Of a DNA stretch of 64,000 nucleotides, positions 44,118-53,822 are shown in pieces. The DNA comes from Brevibacillus sedimenti (GTDB lineage Bacteria; Bacillota; Bacilli; Brevibacillales; Brevibacillaceae). Below the pieces are notes generated by a model. That model ran no database searches. It was not told where the DNA came from and was given only the letters and a program-made list of their open reading frames with translations. The position numbers and the translations under genes were made by a program. Location of the stretch: positions 2,791,001-2,855,000 of the forward strand of contig NZ_CP064048.1 in NCBI RefSeq assembly GCF_020923495.1. The letters run 5' to 3'. Positions within the stretch are counted from its first letter, which is position 1, and each line of letters starts with the position of its first letter.

Positions 44118-45278
44118 GTGGGCAAGTGCAGTGATACCGGCATGTTTGCATGCACGGCGACGATCGCGGCCGACCGTAAAACCAAACAGCTGTGCAAACG
44201 GCTTCAGCCCCGGCAAATCGCCCTGGTGGACCATGCCGATGTCGATGAGATGGCGGCCCGTTCGCTGCTGGAAGCCAACGTGCAGGCCGTGATCAACCTC
44301 TCCCCATTCATGACCGGCACCTACCCCGCCGAAGGGGCGAGCAGACTGCTGGAAGCAGGGATTCCCATGTACGAAGTCGTCGGTGGACACAGCAGTCTGG
44401 TGGAGGAATTGGACGGAAAACGGGCGGCAGTGTCGGGCGATGCGCTGCTGGTGCACACTGACGGACAGTGGCGTCCGGTTGCCTCCGTGCGGGCCGTCAC
44501 CGCTTATGAGATCGCGGCAAGGCGAAAGGAAGCGGATGACCGCCTGGACGACGTGCTGGCCGCGTTTATCGACAACACCCTGCAGTTCGCCGAACGGGAA
44601 AAGGAACTGTTTCTCCATCCGCTGCGCAAGTTGCCCTTGGTCACGCGGATGGCAAACCGGCATGTGGTGGTGGTCGTGCGCGGCCGGCATTATCGGGAGG
44701 ATTTGCGGATGCTTTCCTCCTACATCCGCGAGTGCCAGCCGGTGCTGATTGCTGTGGACGGCGGGGCGGACGCGTTGATGGAATGCGGCTACACGCCCGA
44801 TCTGATCGTCGGGGACATGGACAGCATCTCCGACCGCGCCCTGTGCTGCGGGGCGGAGGTAGTGGTCCACGCTTTTCCCGATGGCAGCGCGCCCGGACGG
44901 GAGAGGGTCGAGGCGCTGGGGCTTCCCTATCACCTCCTGCCCGCGCCGGGGACCAGCGAAGATGTCGCAATGCTGCTCGCCTACGAGGAACAGGCGCAGC
45001 TGATCGTCACGATTGGCTCGCATTCCAATATGATTGACTTTTTGGAGAAAGGACGCAAAGGCATGGCCAGCACCCTGCTGGTACGCACCAAAATCGGGCC
45101 CAAGCTGATCGATGCCAAGGGCGTCAGCCAGCTCTACCAGCCGCGCTGGTCGTGGAACTGGTGGGCGCTGATGATCGCCGCCACCCTCGTTCCGGTCGCG
45201 GCCGCTCTGGCAATCAACCCGGTCGCCCGCCACGCCGTGCAAATGTGGTGGATGCAGTGGCGCAGTTGGGCGTTTTAG
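44118..45278 (+). CDS. steA: SteA-like putative cytokinetic ring protein
   Basis: This protein of about 386 residues has an N-terminal domain (DRKTKQLCKRLQPRQIALVD onward), a thiamine-pyrophosphokinase-like central domain (AVDGGADALMECGYTPDLIV then GDMDSISD) and C-terminal membrane helix(es) (WWALMIAATLVPVAAALAI). This matches SteA, which with SteB affects septal peptidoglycan in Actinobacteria and is also found in Firmicutes. GTG 44118 suits GGAGGT spacing; ATG 44103 is an alternative. A SteB-like protein, a GT2 enzyme and a MraY-like protein follow in close order. Confidence 0.82.
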   Translation: MGKCSDTGMFACTATIAADRKTKQLCKRLQPRQIALVDHADVDEMAARSLLEANVQAVINLSPFMTGTYPAEGASRLLEAGIPMYEVVGGHSSLVEELDGKRAAVSGDALLVHTDGQWRPVASVRAVTAYEIAARRKEADDRLDDVLAAFIDNTLQFAEREKELFLHPLRKLPLVTRMANRHVVVVVRGRHYREDLRMLSSYIRECQPVLIAVDGGADALMECGYTPDLIVGDMDSISDRALCCGAEVVVHAFPDGSAPGRERVEALGLPYHLLPAPGTSEDVAMLLAYEEQAQLIVTIGSHSNMIDFLEKGRKGMASTLLVRTKIGPKLIDAKGVSQLYQPRWSWNWWALMIAATLVPVAAALAINPVARHAVQMWWMQWRSWAF

Positions 45279-45290
45279 GAGGCGGCGGAA

Positions 45291-45851
45291 TTGATTCACT
45301 TTCGTCATCACCTGTTGTCGCTGGCTGCAGTGTTTCTCGCATTGGGGATCGGCATCCTGCTGGGAGGAACGGCCGGGCAATCGTGGTTTGCACTGAAGGA
45401 ACAGGAAGTGTTGAAAAACATGGAAGCCAAGTACGACCAGGCGCTGCGCAGCAACAGCGAGCTGAAGCAGCAGCTAAACCGTATCTTGGCGGAAATGGAG
45501 CGGAACCACGAAGAAATGGAACAGCTGCTGGCCAGCCGCTATGCCAATGAACTGAAGGGGAGCAGCGTGTACGTCTGGCATGCCGATCAGCAGCAATTGC
45601 TGCGGCTCAAGCAGATATTCCGCTCCGTCGGGGTAAACGTGCTTGCCTACCGGGAGGGAAGCATACCGTCGGACGGGCCGCTGTTGGTCTTTGGCCCTGT
45701 CCAGCCGGACTGGCTGTCGACGCTGCCAAACGACTGCCGCTGGCTGTACGCCGAAGAGGTGCCCGATTCGCCGAGCAAACAGTGGGGATTGCTGGAGAAC
45801 GTGCAAAAGCTGCTGACGGAAATGAGGGAGGCGCGTGAAAAAAACAGTTAG
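45291..45851 (+). CDS. steB: SteB/MctB-family (copper transporter family) envelope protein
   Basis: This 186-residue protein starts with HFRHHLLSLAAVFLALGIGI, a single membrane helix with the family HhLlSL-type motif, and then has a coiled coil (about 38-85) and an extracytoplasmic domain. The family was named for MctB, but many members are SteB-like partners of SteA. TTG 45291 follows GGAGGCGG. It overlaps the GT2 gene by 17 bases. Confidence 0.82.
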   Translation: MIHFRHHLLSLAAVFLALGIGILLGGTAGQSWFALKEQEVLKNMEAKYDQALRSNSELKQQLNRILAEMERNHEEMEQLLASRYANELKGSSVYVWHADQQQLLRLKQIFRSVGVNVLAYREGSIPSDGPLLVFGPVQPDWLSTLPNDCRWLYAEEVPDSPSKQWGLLENVQKLLTEMREAREKNS

Positions 45852-46527
45852 CGTAGTAATTCCCGCCTATAACGAGGCCGACTCCATCGTGTCCACGCTG
45901 CAGGCTGTCCGCGAGCACGTCATCTGTGACGAACTGATCGTCGTCGATGACGGCAGTACGGACGGCACGGGAGCACTGGCGGACAGTTGGGCCGATCTGG
46001 TAATCCGATTGCCGCGCAACCAGGGCAAAGGGGCAGCGCTGCAGACGGGCTGGCGGCGTGCCGCTGGCGACATCGTGCTGCTGTTGGACGGCGATTTGCG
46101 GGAAAGCGCGGGAGAAGCGAACCGCCTGATCGCTCCTGTCCTCAGCGGCGTCTGCGACATGGCAGTGGCCGTACTGCCCGCGCCGGCGCGAAAAGCGGGC
46201 GTGGGATTGGCAAAAGGATTGGCGCGTCACGGCATCCGGCTGCTGACCGGGTATCGGGCCCAGGCGCCGCTGTCGGGGCAGCGGGCCATTCGCCGCCAGG
46301 TGTTGGAACGCACGGGGCGTCTGGACAAGGGCTTTGGCATCGAAGTCGGGTTGACCATTGATGTGCTTCGGGCCGGGTACCGGGTGCTGGAGGTGCCGGT
46401 TGCGTTTGCCCATCGGGAGACCGGAAATGATTGGGCTGGTTACTGCCACCGGGGAAAAGAATTTTGGGCGATCGGCCGGGCACTTGGCCGCAAATGGTGG
46501 GAGGGAAGCGTGTGGACGCGAAACTGA
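45835..46527 (+). CDS. Family 2 glycosyltransferase
   Basis: This 230-residue GT-A fold enzyme has VVIPAYNEADSI, ELIVVDDGSTDGT, NQGKGAALQTGW and the metal motif in LLLDGDLRES. It resembles polyprenyl-phosphate glycosyltransferases but lacks C-terminal membrane helices. The start is GTG 45835 inside steB. Together with the MraY-like gene it suggests an envelope glycan on a polyprenyl carrier, linked to SteAB. Confidence 0.88.
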   Translation: MKKTVSVVIPAYNEADSIVSTLQAVREHVICDELIVVDDGSTDGTGALADSWADLVIRLPRNQGKGAALQTGWRRAAGDIVLLLDGDLRESAGEANRLIAPVLSGVCDMAVAVLPAPARKAGVGLAKGLARHGIRLLTGYRAQAPLSGQRAIRRQVLERTGRLDKGFGIEVGLTIDVLRAGYRVLEVPVAFAHRETGNDWAGYCHRGKEFWAIGRALGRKWWEGSVWTRN

Positions 46528-47387
46528 TGGCGCTGCTTTTTCTCGGCGTCGTCGTCCCCGCGGTCGGGCATCGCCTGCTGTTTGCCGCATGTTTGCGGAT
46601 GCTTAGCAGGAAGGGAATGATCCGCAAAAATTTCAGGGACGAAGACGTGATCACCGGGGGAGGCGTGGCAGTGTTTTGTTATGCAGCCGCTGCGCAGGCG
46701 GCGATGCTGCTCGTCTGCCTGTTTGCCGCCGAAGCGTCAGCCATGCTGCGCGTGGGCGTCTTGTTTCTGGCCGGTTCGGCGTCGATGGCGTTTTGGGGCT
46801 GGCTGGACGACTGCAGTCCCGACAAAGCGGTAAAAGGCTTCCGCGGCCACTTCGGCGCGCTCTGGAAGGAACGGCGCATGACCAGCGGCATGTGGAAAGC
46901 GTGGGGAGGCGGGAGTACGGCCCTGTTGGTCAGCCTCGCCCTTTACGGGGAGACGCTGTCGGCGCTTGCAGCAGCCGGTCTGCTGGCGCTGTCGCCAAAC
47001 GTACTCAACATGTTTGACCTGCGGCCGGCGCGCGCGCTCAAGGTGTTTGCGCTGCTCGCAGCTGTGGCTGTGGCAGGCGGGGCGTTTGCTTCAGGAAAAG
47101 CTCCCTGCTGGGTGTGGATGGTTCCCGTGGCGGCTGCTGCTGCGCTGGTGTTTCGGCATGACGCCGCAGGCCGCCTGATGCTGGGAGACACGGGGGCCAA
47201 CTATCTGGGGTTCGCGGCTGGATTCAGCCTTGCGACCAACCTGTCGTTTGCCGTGCAAATTGCCATGCTGCTCGTGTTTGCAATCCTCCACCTGTTGGCG
47301 GAATTCGTCTCCTTTTCCCGCGTGATCCAATCTGTCGGCTGGCTGAACCGGCTGGATCAGTGGGGCCGGCCGGCTGAAACGAAATAG
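46512..47387 (+). CDS. MraY/WecA-like phosphotransferase family (GT4) membrane protein
   Basis: This 291-residue protein has about nine membrane helices. Three cytoplasmic motifs place it with polyprenyl-phosphate sugar-1-phosphate transferases: GWLDDCSPDKAVKGFRGH (Asp-rich loop), LNMFDLRPARALK (where MraY has a DGLDGL-type motif) and MLGDTGANYLG. The middle motif is altered, so its substrate or activity may differ. GTG 46512 follows GGAGGG and overlaps the GT2 gene. It is the last gene of the SteA-type operon. Confidence 0.8.
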   Translation: MDAKLMALLFLGVVVPAVGHRLLFAACLRMLSRKGMIRKNFRDEDVITGGGVAVFCYAAAAQAAMLLVCLFAAEASAMLRVGVLFLAGSASMAFWGWLDDCSPDKAVKGFRGHFGALWKERRMTSGMWKAWGGGSTALLVSLALYGETLSALAAAGLLALSPNVLNMFDLRPARALKVFALLAAVAVAGGAFASGKAPCWVWMVPVAAAAALVFRHDAAGRLMLGDTGANYLGFAAGFSLATNLSFAVQIAMLLVFAILHLLAEFVSFSRVIQSVGWLNRLDQWGRPAETK

Positions 47388-47410
47388 AACCAGGTCGTCA
47401 CGGCCTGGTT

Positions 47411-47674
47411 CTAGTCTTCGTCGTCTTCCGGATCGCGTTTCATGAAGCGGGGCTGTACGCGGTTCCGCTTCCGGTCGTGGTGCAATATAAACCCGCCGAT
47501 AAAGCTGACGGGGCCTGCGAACAGCACGAGTCCGAGCAGCAGCTTTCCCCAGAGGAAATCTGCATCGGGTGTTGCGGAGTAAAAAAGCGCATCGCGGATC
47601 AGTTTGATTCCGTACATGGCAAGCGCTGCGGGAATGACCATGATCATAAGCGCGATTAGTTTTTGGCCGATCAA
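47411..47674 (-). CDS. yqzF: DUF2627/YqzF small membrane protein
   Basis: This 87-residue protein has two membrane helices ([20 protein letters not shown] and [20 protein letters not shown]) and a basic tail, [18 protein letters not shown], the DUF2627 pattern. TTG 47674 is chosen because AAAGGGGTGA lies eight bases upstream; the longer frame to 47830 has no such support. It lies next to bkdR as in Bacillus. A short GAACCAGG/CCTGGTTC hairpin at 47390-47412 lies between it and the convergent glycosyl gene. Confidence 0.78.
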   Translation of the reverse strand: MIGQKLIALMIMVIPAALAMYGIKLIRDALFYSATPDADFLWGKLLLGLVLFAGPVSFIGGFILHHDRKRNRVQPRFMKRDPEDDED

Positions 47675-47824
47675 GGGCGTGTTCACCCCTTTCCAACGTG
47701 CTCCCTTCCCATCATAATGGATGGGTCGCCCCTTGTCCAACGGAACATGCGCCTGTCCAACCGGGCGCGCATGGGGTACAATGGTAACAGTCTGATTTCT
47801 GATTGGTGGAAAGAGGGATCGCGC

Positions 47825-49891
47825 ATGCACAAGCTGCTCATCGTCGGGGCCGGCCGGGGCGGAACGGCGCTTCTGCGGTTGTTGAGCAACATGGAGGAGA
47901 TGACGATCATCGCCGTGGTGGATGAGCGCAGCGACGCACCGGGACTGGAACTGGCCCGATCACTGGGCATCGAGGTCGGCACAGATTTTCGGCCGTATCT
48001 GTCCAGGGATGTGGACGTGATTCTGGAGGCGACCGGCAACCAGGCGGCCTATGAAGAGATCCTGCGCCTCAAACAGGAAAAGACGGCGCTGATTCCAGGG
48101 ACGTTTACCAGCATCATCATGAAGCTGATCAGCGAGAAGGAAGCGCTGATCGCCGCGCTGACGCAGAACCAGCGGGAGCGGGAGACCATGCTCAACTCCA
48201 CCCATGATGCGATCATCGCCGTCAACCGGCAGGGGATCATCACCCTGTTCAACAGGGCAGCGGAACGGCTGATGGGACTGGAGGCAGCAGATGTGCTGGG
48301 GACGGTCGCCTCGGAAAAGATCCCCAACACGCGCTTACATATCGTATTGGAAACGGGGCAGCCGGAGCTCAACCAGGAGCAGGTGCTGCCCAATAAGACG
48401 CGCATCATCACCAACCGCGTTCCTGTTCGCAACGAACAAGGCGAGGTGGTGGGCGCTGTCGCCATCTTCCGCGACATTACGGAAATCATGACACTGGCGG
48501 AAGAAGTGACCGACCTGAAAGAGCTGAAAAGCATGCTGCAGGCGATTATTCATTCGTCTGACGAGGCCATCTCGGTCGTAGATGCCAAGGGAAATGGCCT
48601 GCTGATCAATCCCGCGTATACCCGGCTGACCGGTCTGCAGCCCGAAGACATCATTGGCAAGCCGGCAACGGTGGACATCTCCGAAGGGGACAGCATGCAC
48701 ATGCGTGTGCTGAAGACCAAAAAGCCGGTTCGCGGCGTACATATGAAAGTGGGACCGAAACGAAAAGACGTCGTCGTCAACGTGGCCCCGGTCATGGTGG
48801 ACGGTGAGCTGAAAGGCAGTGTCGGGGTGATCCACGACGTATCGGAAATCAAACGGCTGACGGAAGAGCTGGAACGGGCACACCAGATCATCCGCACCCT
48901 GGAAGCCAAGTACACCTTTGCCGACATCATCGGCTTCAGCGAGCCGATGCGGGCGGCAATCGAACAGGCGCAAAAGGCAGCCTTGACCCGGGCGACCGTG
49001 CTCTTGCGCGGCGAATCGGGGACGGGCAAGGAGCTGTTCGCCCACGCCATCCACAACGCCAGCGAACGGAAGTACAAGCAGTTCATCCGCGTCAACTGCG
49101 CAGCGATCTCGGAGCATCTGCTGGAGAGCGAACTGTTCGGTTACGAGGAGGGAGCATTTACAGGCGCGCGGCGCGGCGGCAAGCGGGGCCTGTTCGAGGA
49201 AGCCAGCGGCGGCACCATTTTTCTCGATGAAATTGGCGAACTGTCGATGAGCATGCAGGTCAAACTGCTCCGCGTTCTGCAGGAGCGGGAAGTGGTGCGC
49301 GTCGGCGGGACCAAGGCGATCGACGTCGACGTCCGCGTCATCGCGGCCACTCACGTCAATCTGGAATCAGCGATCCAAGCGGGCCGTTTTCGGGAAGACT
49401 TGTACTACCGGCTCCTCGTGGTTCCGATCTATATCCCGCCGCTGCGGCAGCGTCTGGAGGACATACAACCGCTCGCCATGCACCTGCTGCGCAAGTACAA
49501 TCAGGAATACGGGCGCAACGTCGAGGAGATCGCCCCGGAGACGCTGCGCATCCTGCTCTCCTACCACTGGCCGGGCAATGTGCGGGAGTTGGAAAACGTG
49601 CTGGCCCGGGCGATGATCCACATGCGGATCAGCGAGCGGGTCATCCTGCCCGAGCATCTGCCTCCGCTGGAGCGAAAAAGCGGAAACCACGGCGGACAGC
49701 GACAGGAGACTGCCGCCACCACGGGTAAAACGCTGAAGGAGGCGGTGGAAGAAGCGGAGCGGCAGCACATCATCCACGAGCTGACAGCCGCTCGCGGCAA
49801 CCGCACGCTGGCGGCCAAACGCCTGGGGATTTCAATCCGCAGCCTGTATTACAAGCTGGAAAAGCTGGGGATTACCGAGGAGCAGAGCTGA
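47825..49891 (+). CDS. bkdR: Sigma-54-dependent activator BkdR
   Basis: This 688-residue enhancer-binding protein activates sigma-54 promoters. The N-terminus is a Rossmann-like domain ([17 protein letters not shown], residues 4-20), then two PAS domains (about 120-240 and 240-355), a AAA+ domain with Walker A GESGTGKE and the sigma-54 contact loop GAFTGA, and a Fis-type helix-turn-helix ([20 protein letters not shown]) at the end. It precedes the bcd-bkd operon, which has a perfect GG-N10-GC promoter. ATG 47825 follows AAAGAGGGA. Confidence 0.93.
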   Translation: MHKLLIVGAGRGGTALLRLLSNMEEMTIIAVVDERSDAPGLELARSLGIEVGTDFRPYLSRDVDVILEATGNQAAYEEILRLKQEKTALIPGTFTSIIMKLISEKEALIAALTQNQRERETMLNSTHDAIIAVNRQGIITLFNRAAERLMGLEAADVLGTVASEKIPNTRLHIVLETGQPELNQEQVLPNKTRIITNRVPVRNEQGEVVGAVAIFRDITEIMTLAEEVTDLKELKSMLQAIIHSSDEAISVVDAKGNGLLINPAYTRLTGLQPEDIIGKPATVDISEGDSMHMRVLKTKKPVRGVHMKVGPKRKDVVVNVAPVMVDGELKGSVGVIHDVSEIKRLTEELERAHQIIRTLEAKYTFADIIGFSEPMRAAIEQAQKAALTRATVLLRGESGTGKELFAHAIHNASERKYKQFIRVNCAAISEHLLESELFGYEEGAFTGARRGGKRGLFEEASGGTIFLDEIGELSMSMQVKLLRVLQEREVVRVGGTKAIDVDVRVIAATHVNLESAIQAGRFREDLYYRLLVVPIYIPPLRQRLEDIQPLAMHLLRKYNQEYGRNVEEIAPETLRILLSYHWPGNVRELENVLARAMIHMRISERVILPEHLPPLERKSGNHGGQRQETAATTGKTLKEAVEEAERQHIIHELTAARGNRTLAAKRLGISIRSLYYKLEKLGITEEQS

Positions 49892-49935
49892 GCGAGACGA
49901 GCGTGCATTTTTTTGCATGCAACCTTTTGCTCGTT

Positions 49936-49997
49936 TGTGCAAAATATTGCGCAGGGAATTGCCAAGCCCGAATGGCTCCTGCACAAAATTGAAGCGC
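49936..49997 (+). promoter_or_regulatory. Candidate BkdR upstream activating sites
   Basis: TGTGCAA-AATA-TTGCGCA (49936-49953) is a near-perfect palindrome about 90-105 bases before the predicted start site, where enhancer-binding proteins usually sit. A similar sequence, TGCACAAAATTGAAGCGC, lies at 49980-49997. A perfect TTGCATGCAA palindrome at 49913-49922 lies further up. Confidence 0.45.
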
Positions 49998-50002
49998 TTT
50001 CA
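49989..50002 (+). promoter_or_regulatory. Possible CcpA cre-like site
   Basis: TTGAAGCGCTTTCA matches most of the cre consensus TGWAANCGNTNWCA, with mismatches at the 5' end. It lies just upstream of the sigma-54 promoter. Confidence 0.35.
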
Positions 50003-50015
50003 TTTTCTCTTTCGA

Positions 50016-50031
50016 TGGCATGACTGTTGCA
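50016..50031 (+). promoter_or_regulatory. Sigma-54 (-24/-12) promoter of the bcd-bkd operon
   Basis: TGGCATGACTGTTGCA has GG at 50017-50018 and GC at 50029-50030 with exactly ten bases between, close to consensus TGGCAC-N5-TTGCA. The transcription start would be near 50041, about 75 bases before bcd. Confidence 0.85.
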
Positions 50032-50117
50032 TTATAAACCAATCGGGAGCAGGCAGAAGAGTTCTCTCCGCTTGACTGCCGGATTGCAAAGACGAAACAT
50101 ACTAGGGAGGTTTCCTC

Positions 50118-51209
50118 ATGAACATCTTCGAATACATGCATAAATACGACTACGAGCAGCTTGTCTTCTGTCAAGACGAGAATTCCGGTTTGAAAGCGAT
50201 CATCTGCATTCACGATACGACACTGGGGCCGGCCCTGGGCGGCACGCGCATGTGGCCGTACAAGTCCGAGGAAGAAGCAATCATCGACGTGCTCAGGCTC
50301 GCCCGCGGGATGACCTACAAAAATGCGGCGGCCGGCCTCAATATCGGCGGCGGGAAAGCCGTGATCATCGGCGATCCGCGCAAAGACAAGAGCGAGGAAC
50401 TGTTCCGGGCCTTTGGCCGCTACATCCAGGGCTTGAACGGCCGCTACATCACCGCCGAGGATGTGGGAACGACCGTGGCCGACATGGACATGATCCATCT
50501 GGAAACGGACTTTGTCACCGGCGTCTCTCCGGCGTTCGGCTCCAGCGGCAACCCCTCGCCGGTAACCGCCTACGGCGTATACCGCGGCATGAAGGCAGCC
50601 GCCAAGCTGGCGTTTGGCAGCGACGACCTGTCGGGCCGTGTGGTGGCGGTGCAGGGCGTGGGCAACGTGGCGTACAACCTCTGCCGCCATCTGCATGAAG
50701 AAGGTGCCCATCTGATCGTGACCGACATCAACGAGGAGAACGTCAACCGGGCCGTCGAGGACTTTGGCGCGAAAGCGGTCGGCGTCAACGAGATTTTCAG
50801 TGTCGAGTGCGACATCTTTTCGCCGTGCGCGCTCGGGGCGATCATCAACGACGACACGATTCCGCTGCTAAAGGCGAAAGTGATCGCCGGCGCGGCCAAC
50901 AACCAGTTGAAAGAAGAACGGCATGGCGATATGATTCATGAAATGGGCATCATCTACGCGCCGGACTACGTCATCAACGCGGGCGGCGTGATCAACGTGG
51001 CGGACGAACTGCAGGGCTACAACCGTGAGCGGGCGCTGAAAAAGGTGGAGACGATCTACGACAACATCCTGAAGGTATTCGAGATTGCTGAACGCGACGG
51101 TGTACCGTCCTACAAGGCAGCTGACCGCATGGCGGAAGAGCGCATCGCCAGCGTCGCCAAATCCCGCAACACATTCCTGCGAAACGGCAAGACTGTTTAC
51201 CACCGCTAA
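50118..51209 (+). CDS. bcd: Leucine (branched-chain amino acid) dehydrogenase
   Basis: This 363-residue NAD-dependent enzyme deaminates leucine, valine and isoleucine to 2-oxo acids for the BKD complex. [12 protein letters not shown], the catalytic Lys region [15 protein letters not shown], and the NAD-binding [17 protein letters not shown] are family motifs. It is the first gene after the sigma-54 promoter. A hairpin at 51212 follows, so later genes may be made at a lower level. Confidence 0.95.
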   Translation: MNIFEYMHKYDYEQLVFCQDENSGLKAIICIHDTTLGPALGGTRMWPYKSEEEAIIDVLRLARGMTYKNAAAGLNIGGGKAVIIGDPRKDKSEELFRAFGRYIQGLNGRYITAEDVGTTVADMDMIHLETDFVTGVSPAFGSSGNPSPVTAYGVYRGMKAAAKLAFGSDDLSGRVVAVQGVGNVAYNLCRHLHEEGAHLIVTDINEENVNRAVEDFGAKAVGVNEIFSVECDIFSPCALGAIINDDTIPLLKAKVIAGAANNQLKEERHGDMIHEMGIIYAPDYVINAGGVINVADELQGYNRERALKKVETIYDNILKVFEIAERDGVPSYKAADRMAEERIASVAKSRNTFLRNGKTVYHR

Positions 51210-51211
51210 TA

Positions 51212-51234
51212 CCGCCGTTTGACCGGCGGCTTTT
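51212..51234 (+). terminator. Partial terminator or attenuator after bcd
   Basis: CCGCCG (51212-51217) pairs with CGGCGG (51224-51229), followed by a short CTTTT. The weak T-run suggests partial termination within the operon. Confidence 0.5.
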
Positions 51235-51368
51235 CCGGGAGCGCCCGCGGCAGCGCTGCGGACGCCCCGATACATACAGCCGAGTGAATGTTCAAATTCG
51301 CCGGACGCGATACCGGACGGTGGAGTGGTCCTAAGCTGCTCCCCCACGGACGAAAGGAGATGGAACGC

Positions 51369-52790
51369 ATGTCACAGGAATTTGATCTCGTCGTGTTGGG
51401 AGGCGGGACAGGCGGTTACGTCGCGGCGATCCGCGCCTCCCAGCTGGGGATGAAAGTGGCGATCGTCGAAAAGGAAAAGCTGGGCGGCACCTGCCTGCAC
51501 CGAGGCTGCATCCCCTCCAAGGCGCTGCTGCGCAGTGCCGAGGTGTACGCGACGCTGAAGGAAAGCGACAAGTACGGCATCTCGGCCGACAGTGTAGGCT
51601 ACGACTTCCGCAAAGTGAAGTCGCGCAAGCAGGGGATCGTCGACCAACTGCACAAGGGCGTGCAGTACCTGATGAAAAAAGGGAACATCGCGGTCTTTGA
51701 AGGGATCGGCCGCGTCATGGGCCCGTCGATTTTTTCGCCGCAGGCAGGGGCTGTGCGGGTGGAAAAGCCAAACGGGGACCAAGAGATGCTCGTCCCCCGC
51801 TTTTTGCTCATCGCCACCGGTTCCCGCCCCCGGACGCTGCCGGGCTTGACGATTGACGGCACAGCAGTGGTCACCAGCGACGAAGCGCTGCAATGGGAAG
51901 AACTGCCGTCGTCTGTCACAATCGTCGGCGGCGGCGTGATCGGCATTGAGTGGGCCTCCATGCTGAACGACTTCGGCGTCGAGGTGACGGTGGTGGAGTA
52001 CGCCGACCGGATTCTGCCGCTGGAAGACGAGGAGATCAGCAAGGAGATGACCCGCCTGCTGAAAAAGCGCAAGGTGAACATCGTCACCGGGGCAAAGGTA
52101 CTGCCGGAGACATTGGAGAAAGCGGACGGCCGCGTCTCGATTCAGGCAGAGACGGCCAGCGGCGTGCAGACGTTTGCGGCCGAAAAGCTGCTGGTATCCG
52201 TCGGGCGGCAGGCCAACGTGGAAAACATCGGTCTGGAGGCGACGGAGATCAAAGTGGAGCGCGGCGTGATCGTCGTCAACGAGCACTTTCAGACGGCAGA
52301 GCCGCATATCTACGCCATCGGCGACGTCATCGGCGGGCTGCAGCTTGCTCATGTGGCCTCGCACGAAGGCATCCTGGCCGTGGAGCACATGGCTGGTCTC
52401 AATCCGGAGCCGCTGGATTACAGCAAAGTGCCAAAGTGCACATACAGTCGGCCTGAGGTGGCCAATGTCGGCCTGACGGAAGCGGAAGCGCGCCGGCAGG
52501 GGTACGACGTAAAGGTCGGCAAATTCAGTTTCAAACCGTTGGGGAAAGCACTCGTCCACGGCGAAAACGACGGCTTTGTCAAGGTGGTGGCCGATGCGAA
52601 GACCAACGATCTTTTGGGCGTGCACATGATCGGCCCCCACGTGACGGACATGATTTCCGAAGCGGGACTGGCCCGCGTCCTGGATGCTGCTCCGTGGGAA
52701 ATCGGCCATGCCATACACCCGCATCCGACCCTGTCCGAAGCGCTCATGGAAGCGGCGCTGGCAGTGGACGGCAAGGCGATTCACATTTAG
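51369..52790 (+). CDS. lpdV: Dihydrolipoyl dehydrogenase (E3) of the BKD complex
   Basis: This 473-residue flavoprotein reoxidises dihydrolipoamide. VLGGGTGGYVAAIRASQLG binds FAD, GGTCLHRGCIPSKALL holds the redox Cys pair, IVGGGVIGIEWASML binds NAD, and HPHPTLSEALMEAAL has the catalytic His near the C-terminus. ATG 51369 suits GAAAGGAG spacing. Its place before bkdAA-AB-B marks it as the E3 of the branched-chain complex. Confidence 0.95.
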   Translation: MSQEFDLVVLGGGTGGYVAAIRASQLGMKVAIVEKEKLGGTCLHRGCIPSKALLRSAEVYATLKESDKYGISADSVGYDFRKVKSRKQGIVDQLHKGVQYLMKKGNIAVFEGIGRVMGPSIFSPQAGAVRVEKPNGDQEMLVPRFLLIATGSRPRTLPGLTIDGTAVVTSDEALQWEELPSSVTIVGGGVIGIEWASMLNDFGVEVTVVEYADRILPLEDEEISKEMTRLLKKRKVNIVTGAKVLPETLEKADGRVSIQAETASGVQTFAAEKLLVSVGRQANVENIGLEATEIKVERGVIVVNEHFQTAEPHIYAIGDVIGGLQLAHVASHEGILAVEHMAGLNPEPLDYSKVPKCTYSRPEVANVGLTEAEARRQGYDVKVGKFSFKPLGKALVHGENDGFVKVVADAKTNDLLGVHMIGPHVTDMISEAGLARVLDAAPWEIGHAIHPHPTLSEALMEAALAVDGKAIHI

Positions 52791-52817
52791 TGCGATTAGC
52801 AAGGAGGGTATCCGACG

Positions 52818-53810
52818 ATGACAACCAAGCGTCATGAACAAGTGGGCTTGACGGACGCGCAGGTATTGGACATGTACTATTACATGCTCCTGGCGCGCAA
52901 GATTGACGAACGTCAATGGCTGTTGAACCGGGCGGGCAAGGTGCCGTTTGTCATTTCCTGCCAGGGGCAGGAAGCGGCCCAGGTGGGAGCAGCCTTTGCC
53001 CTGCAGAAGGGAAAGGACTACCTCTGCCCGTATTACCGTGACCTCGGCGTGGTGCTCGTCTTCGGACAGACTGCCCGGGACTGCATGCTGTCGGCGTTCG
53101 CCAAGGCGGAAGACCCGAACAGCGGCGGCCGGCAGATGCCCGGCCACTTTGGCGGCAAGAAGTGGAACATCCTGACCGGGTCCAGTCCGGTGACGACGCA
53201 GGTGCCGCACGCAGTGGGCATTGCGCTTGCCGGCAAAATGCAAAAGAAGGACTTCGTCGTCTACACGTCGTTTGGCGAAGGCTCCAGCAACCAGGGGGAC
53301 TTCCATGAAGGGGCCAACTTTGCCGGCGTTCACAAGCTGCCCGTCATCTTCTTCTGCGAGAACAACAAATACGCCATCTCCGTGCCGTTGAAAAAACAGC
53401 TGGCCTGCGAAAGCGTGGCAGACCGGGCGATCGGGTACGGCTTCCCAGGCGTCAGCGTGGATGGCAACGATCCGATTGAAGTGTACCGGGTAATGAAGGA
53501 AGCGGTGGAGCGCGCACGCTCCGGCGAAGGTCCGACGCTGATCGAAGCGGTCATGTACCGCCTTGTCCCCCACTCCAGCGACGATGACGACCGCACCTAC
53601 CGGACGCGTGAAGAAGTGGAAGAAGCGAAGAAAAAAGACCCGATCCTGCTGTTTGGCCGATACCTGCGAGAAGTGGGCCTGATGGATGATGAAAAAGAGC
53701 AGGATTTGCTGACCCGCGTGCAGATGGAAGTGGACGAGGCGACAGAGTATGCGGAAAACGCACCGTATCCGACGCCAGAATCGACACTCACGCACGTGTA
53801 CGGGGAATAA
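52818..53810 (+). CDS. bkdAA: Branched-chain 2-oxoacid dehydrogenase E1 alpha
   Basis: This 330-residue subunit, with BkdAB, decarboxylates branched 2-oxo acids using thiamine diphosphate. GEGSSNQGDFHEGANFAGVH with FCENNKYAISVP is the TPP motif, and YRLVPHSSDDDDRTYR is the conserved phosphorylation-loop region of E1 alpha. AAGGAGGG precedes the ATG. Confidence 0.95.
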   Translation: MTTKRHEQVGLTDAQVLDMYYYMLLARKIDERQWLLNRAGKVPFVISCQGQEAAQVGAAFALQKGKDYLCPYYRDLGVVLVFGQTARDCMLSAFAKAEDPNSGGRQMPGHFGGKKWNILTGSSPVTTQVPHAVGIALAGKMQKKDFVVYTSFGEGSSNQGDFHEGANFAGVHKLPVIFFCENNKYAISVPLKKQLACESVADRAIGYGFPGVSVDGNDPIEVYRVMKEAVERARSGEGPTLIEAVMYRLVPHSSDDDDRTYRTREEVEEAKKKDPILLFGRYLREVGLMDDEKEQDLLTRVQMEVDEATEYAENAPYPTPESTLTHVYGE

Positions 53811-53822
53811 GGGGGTATCCAG

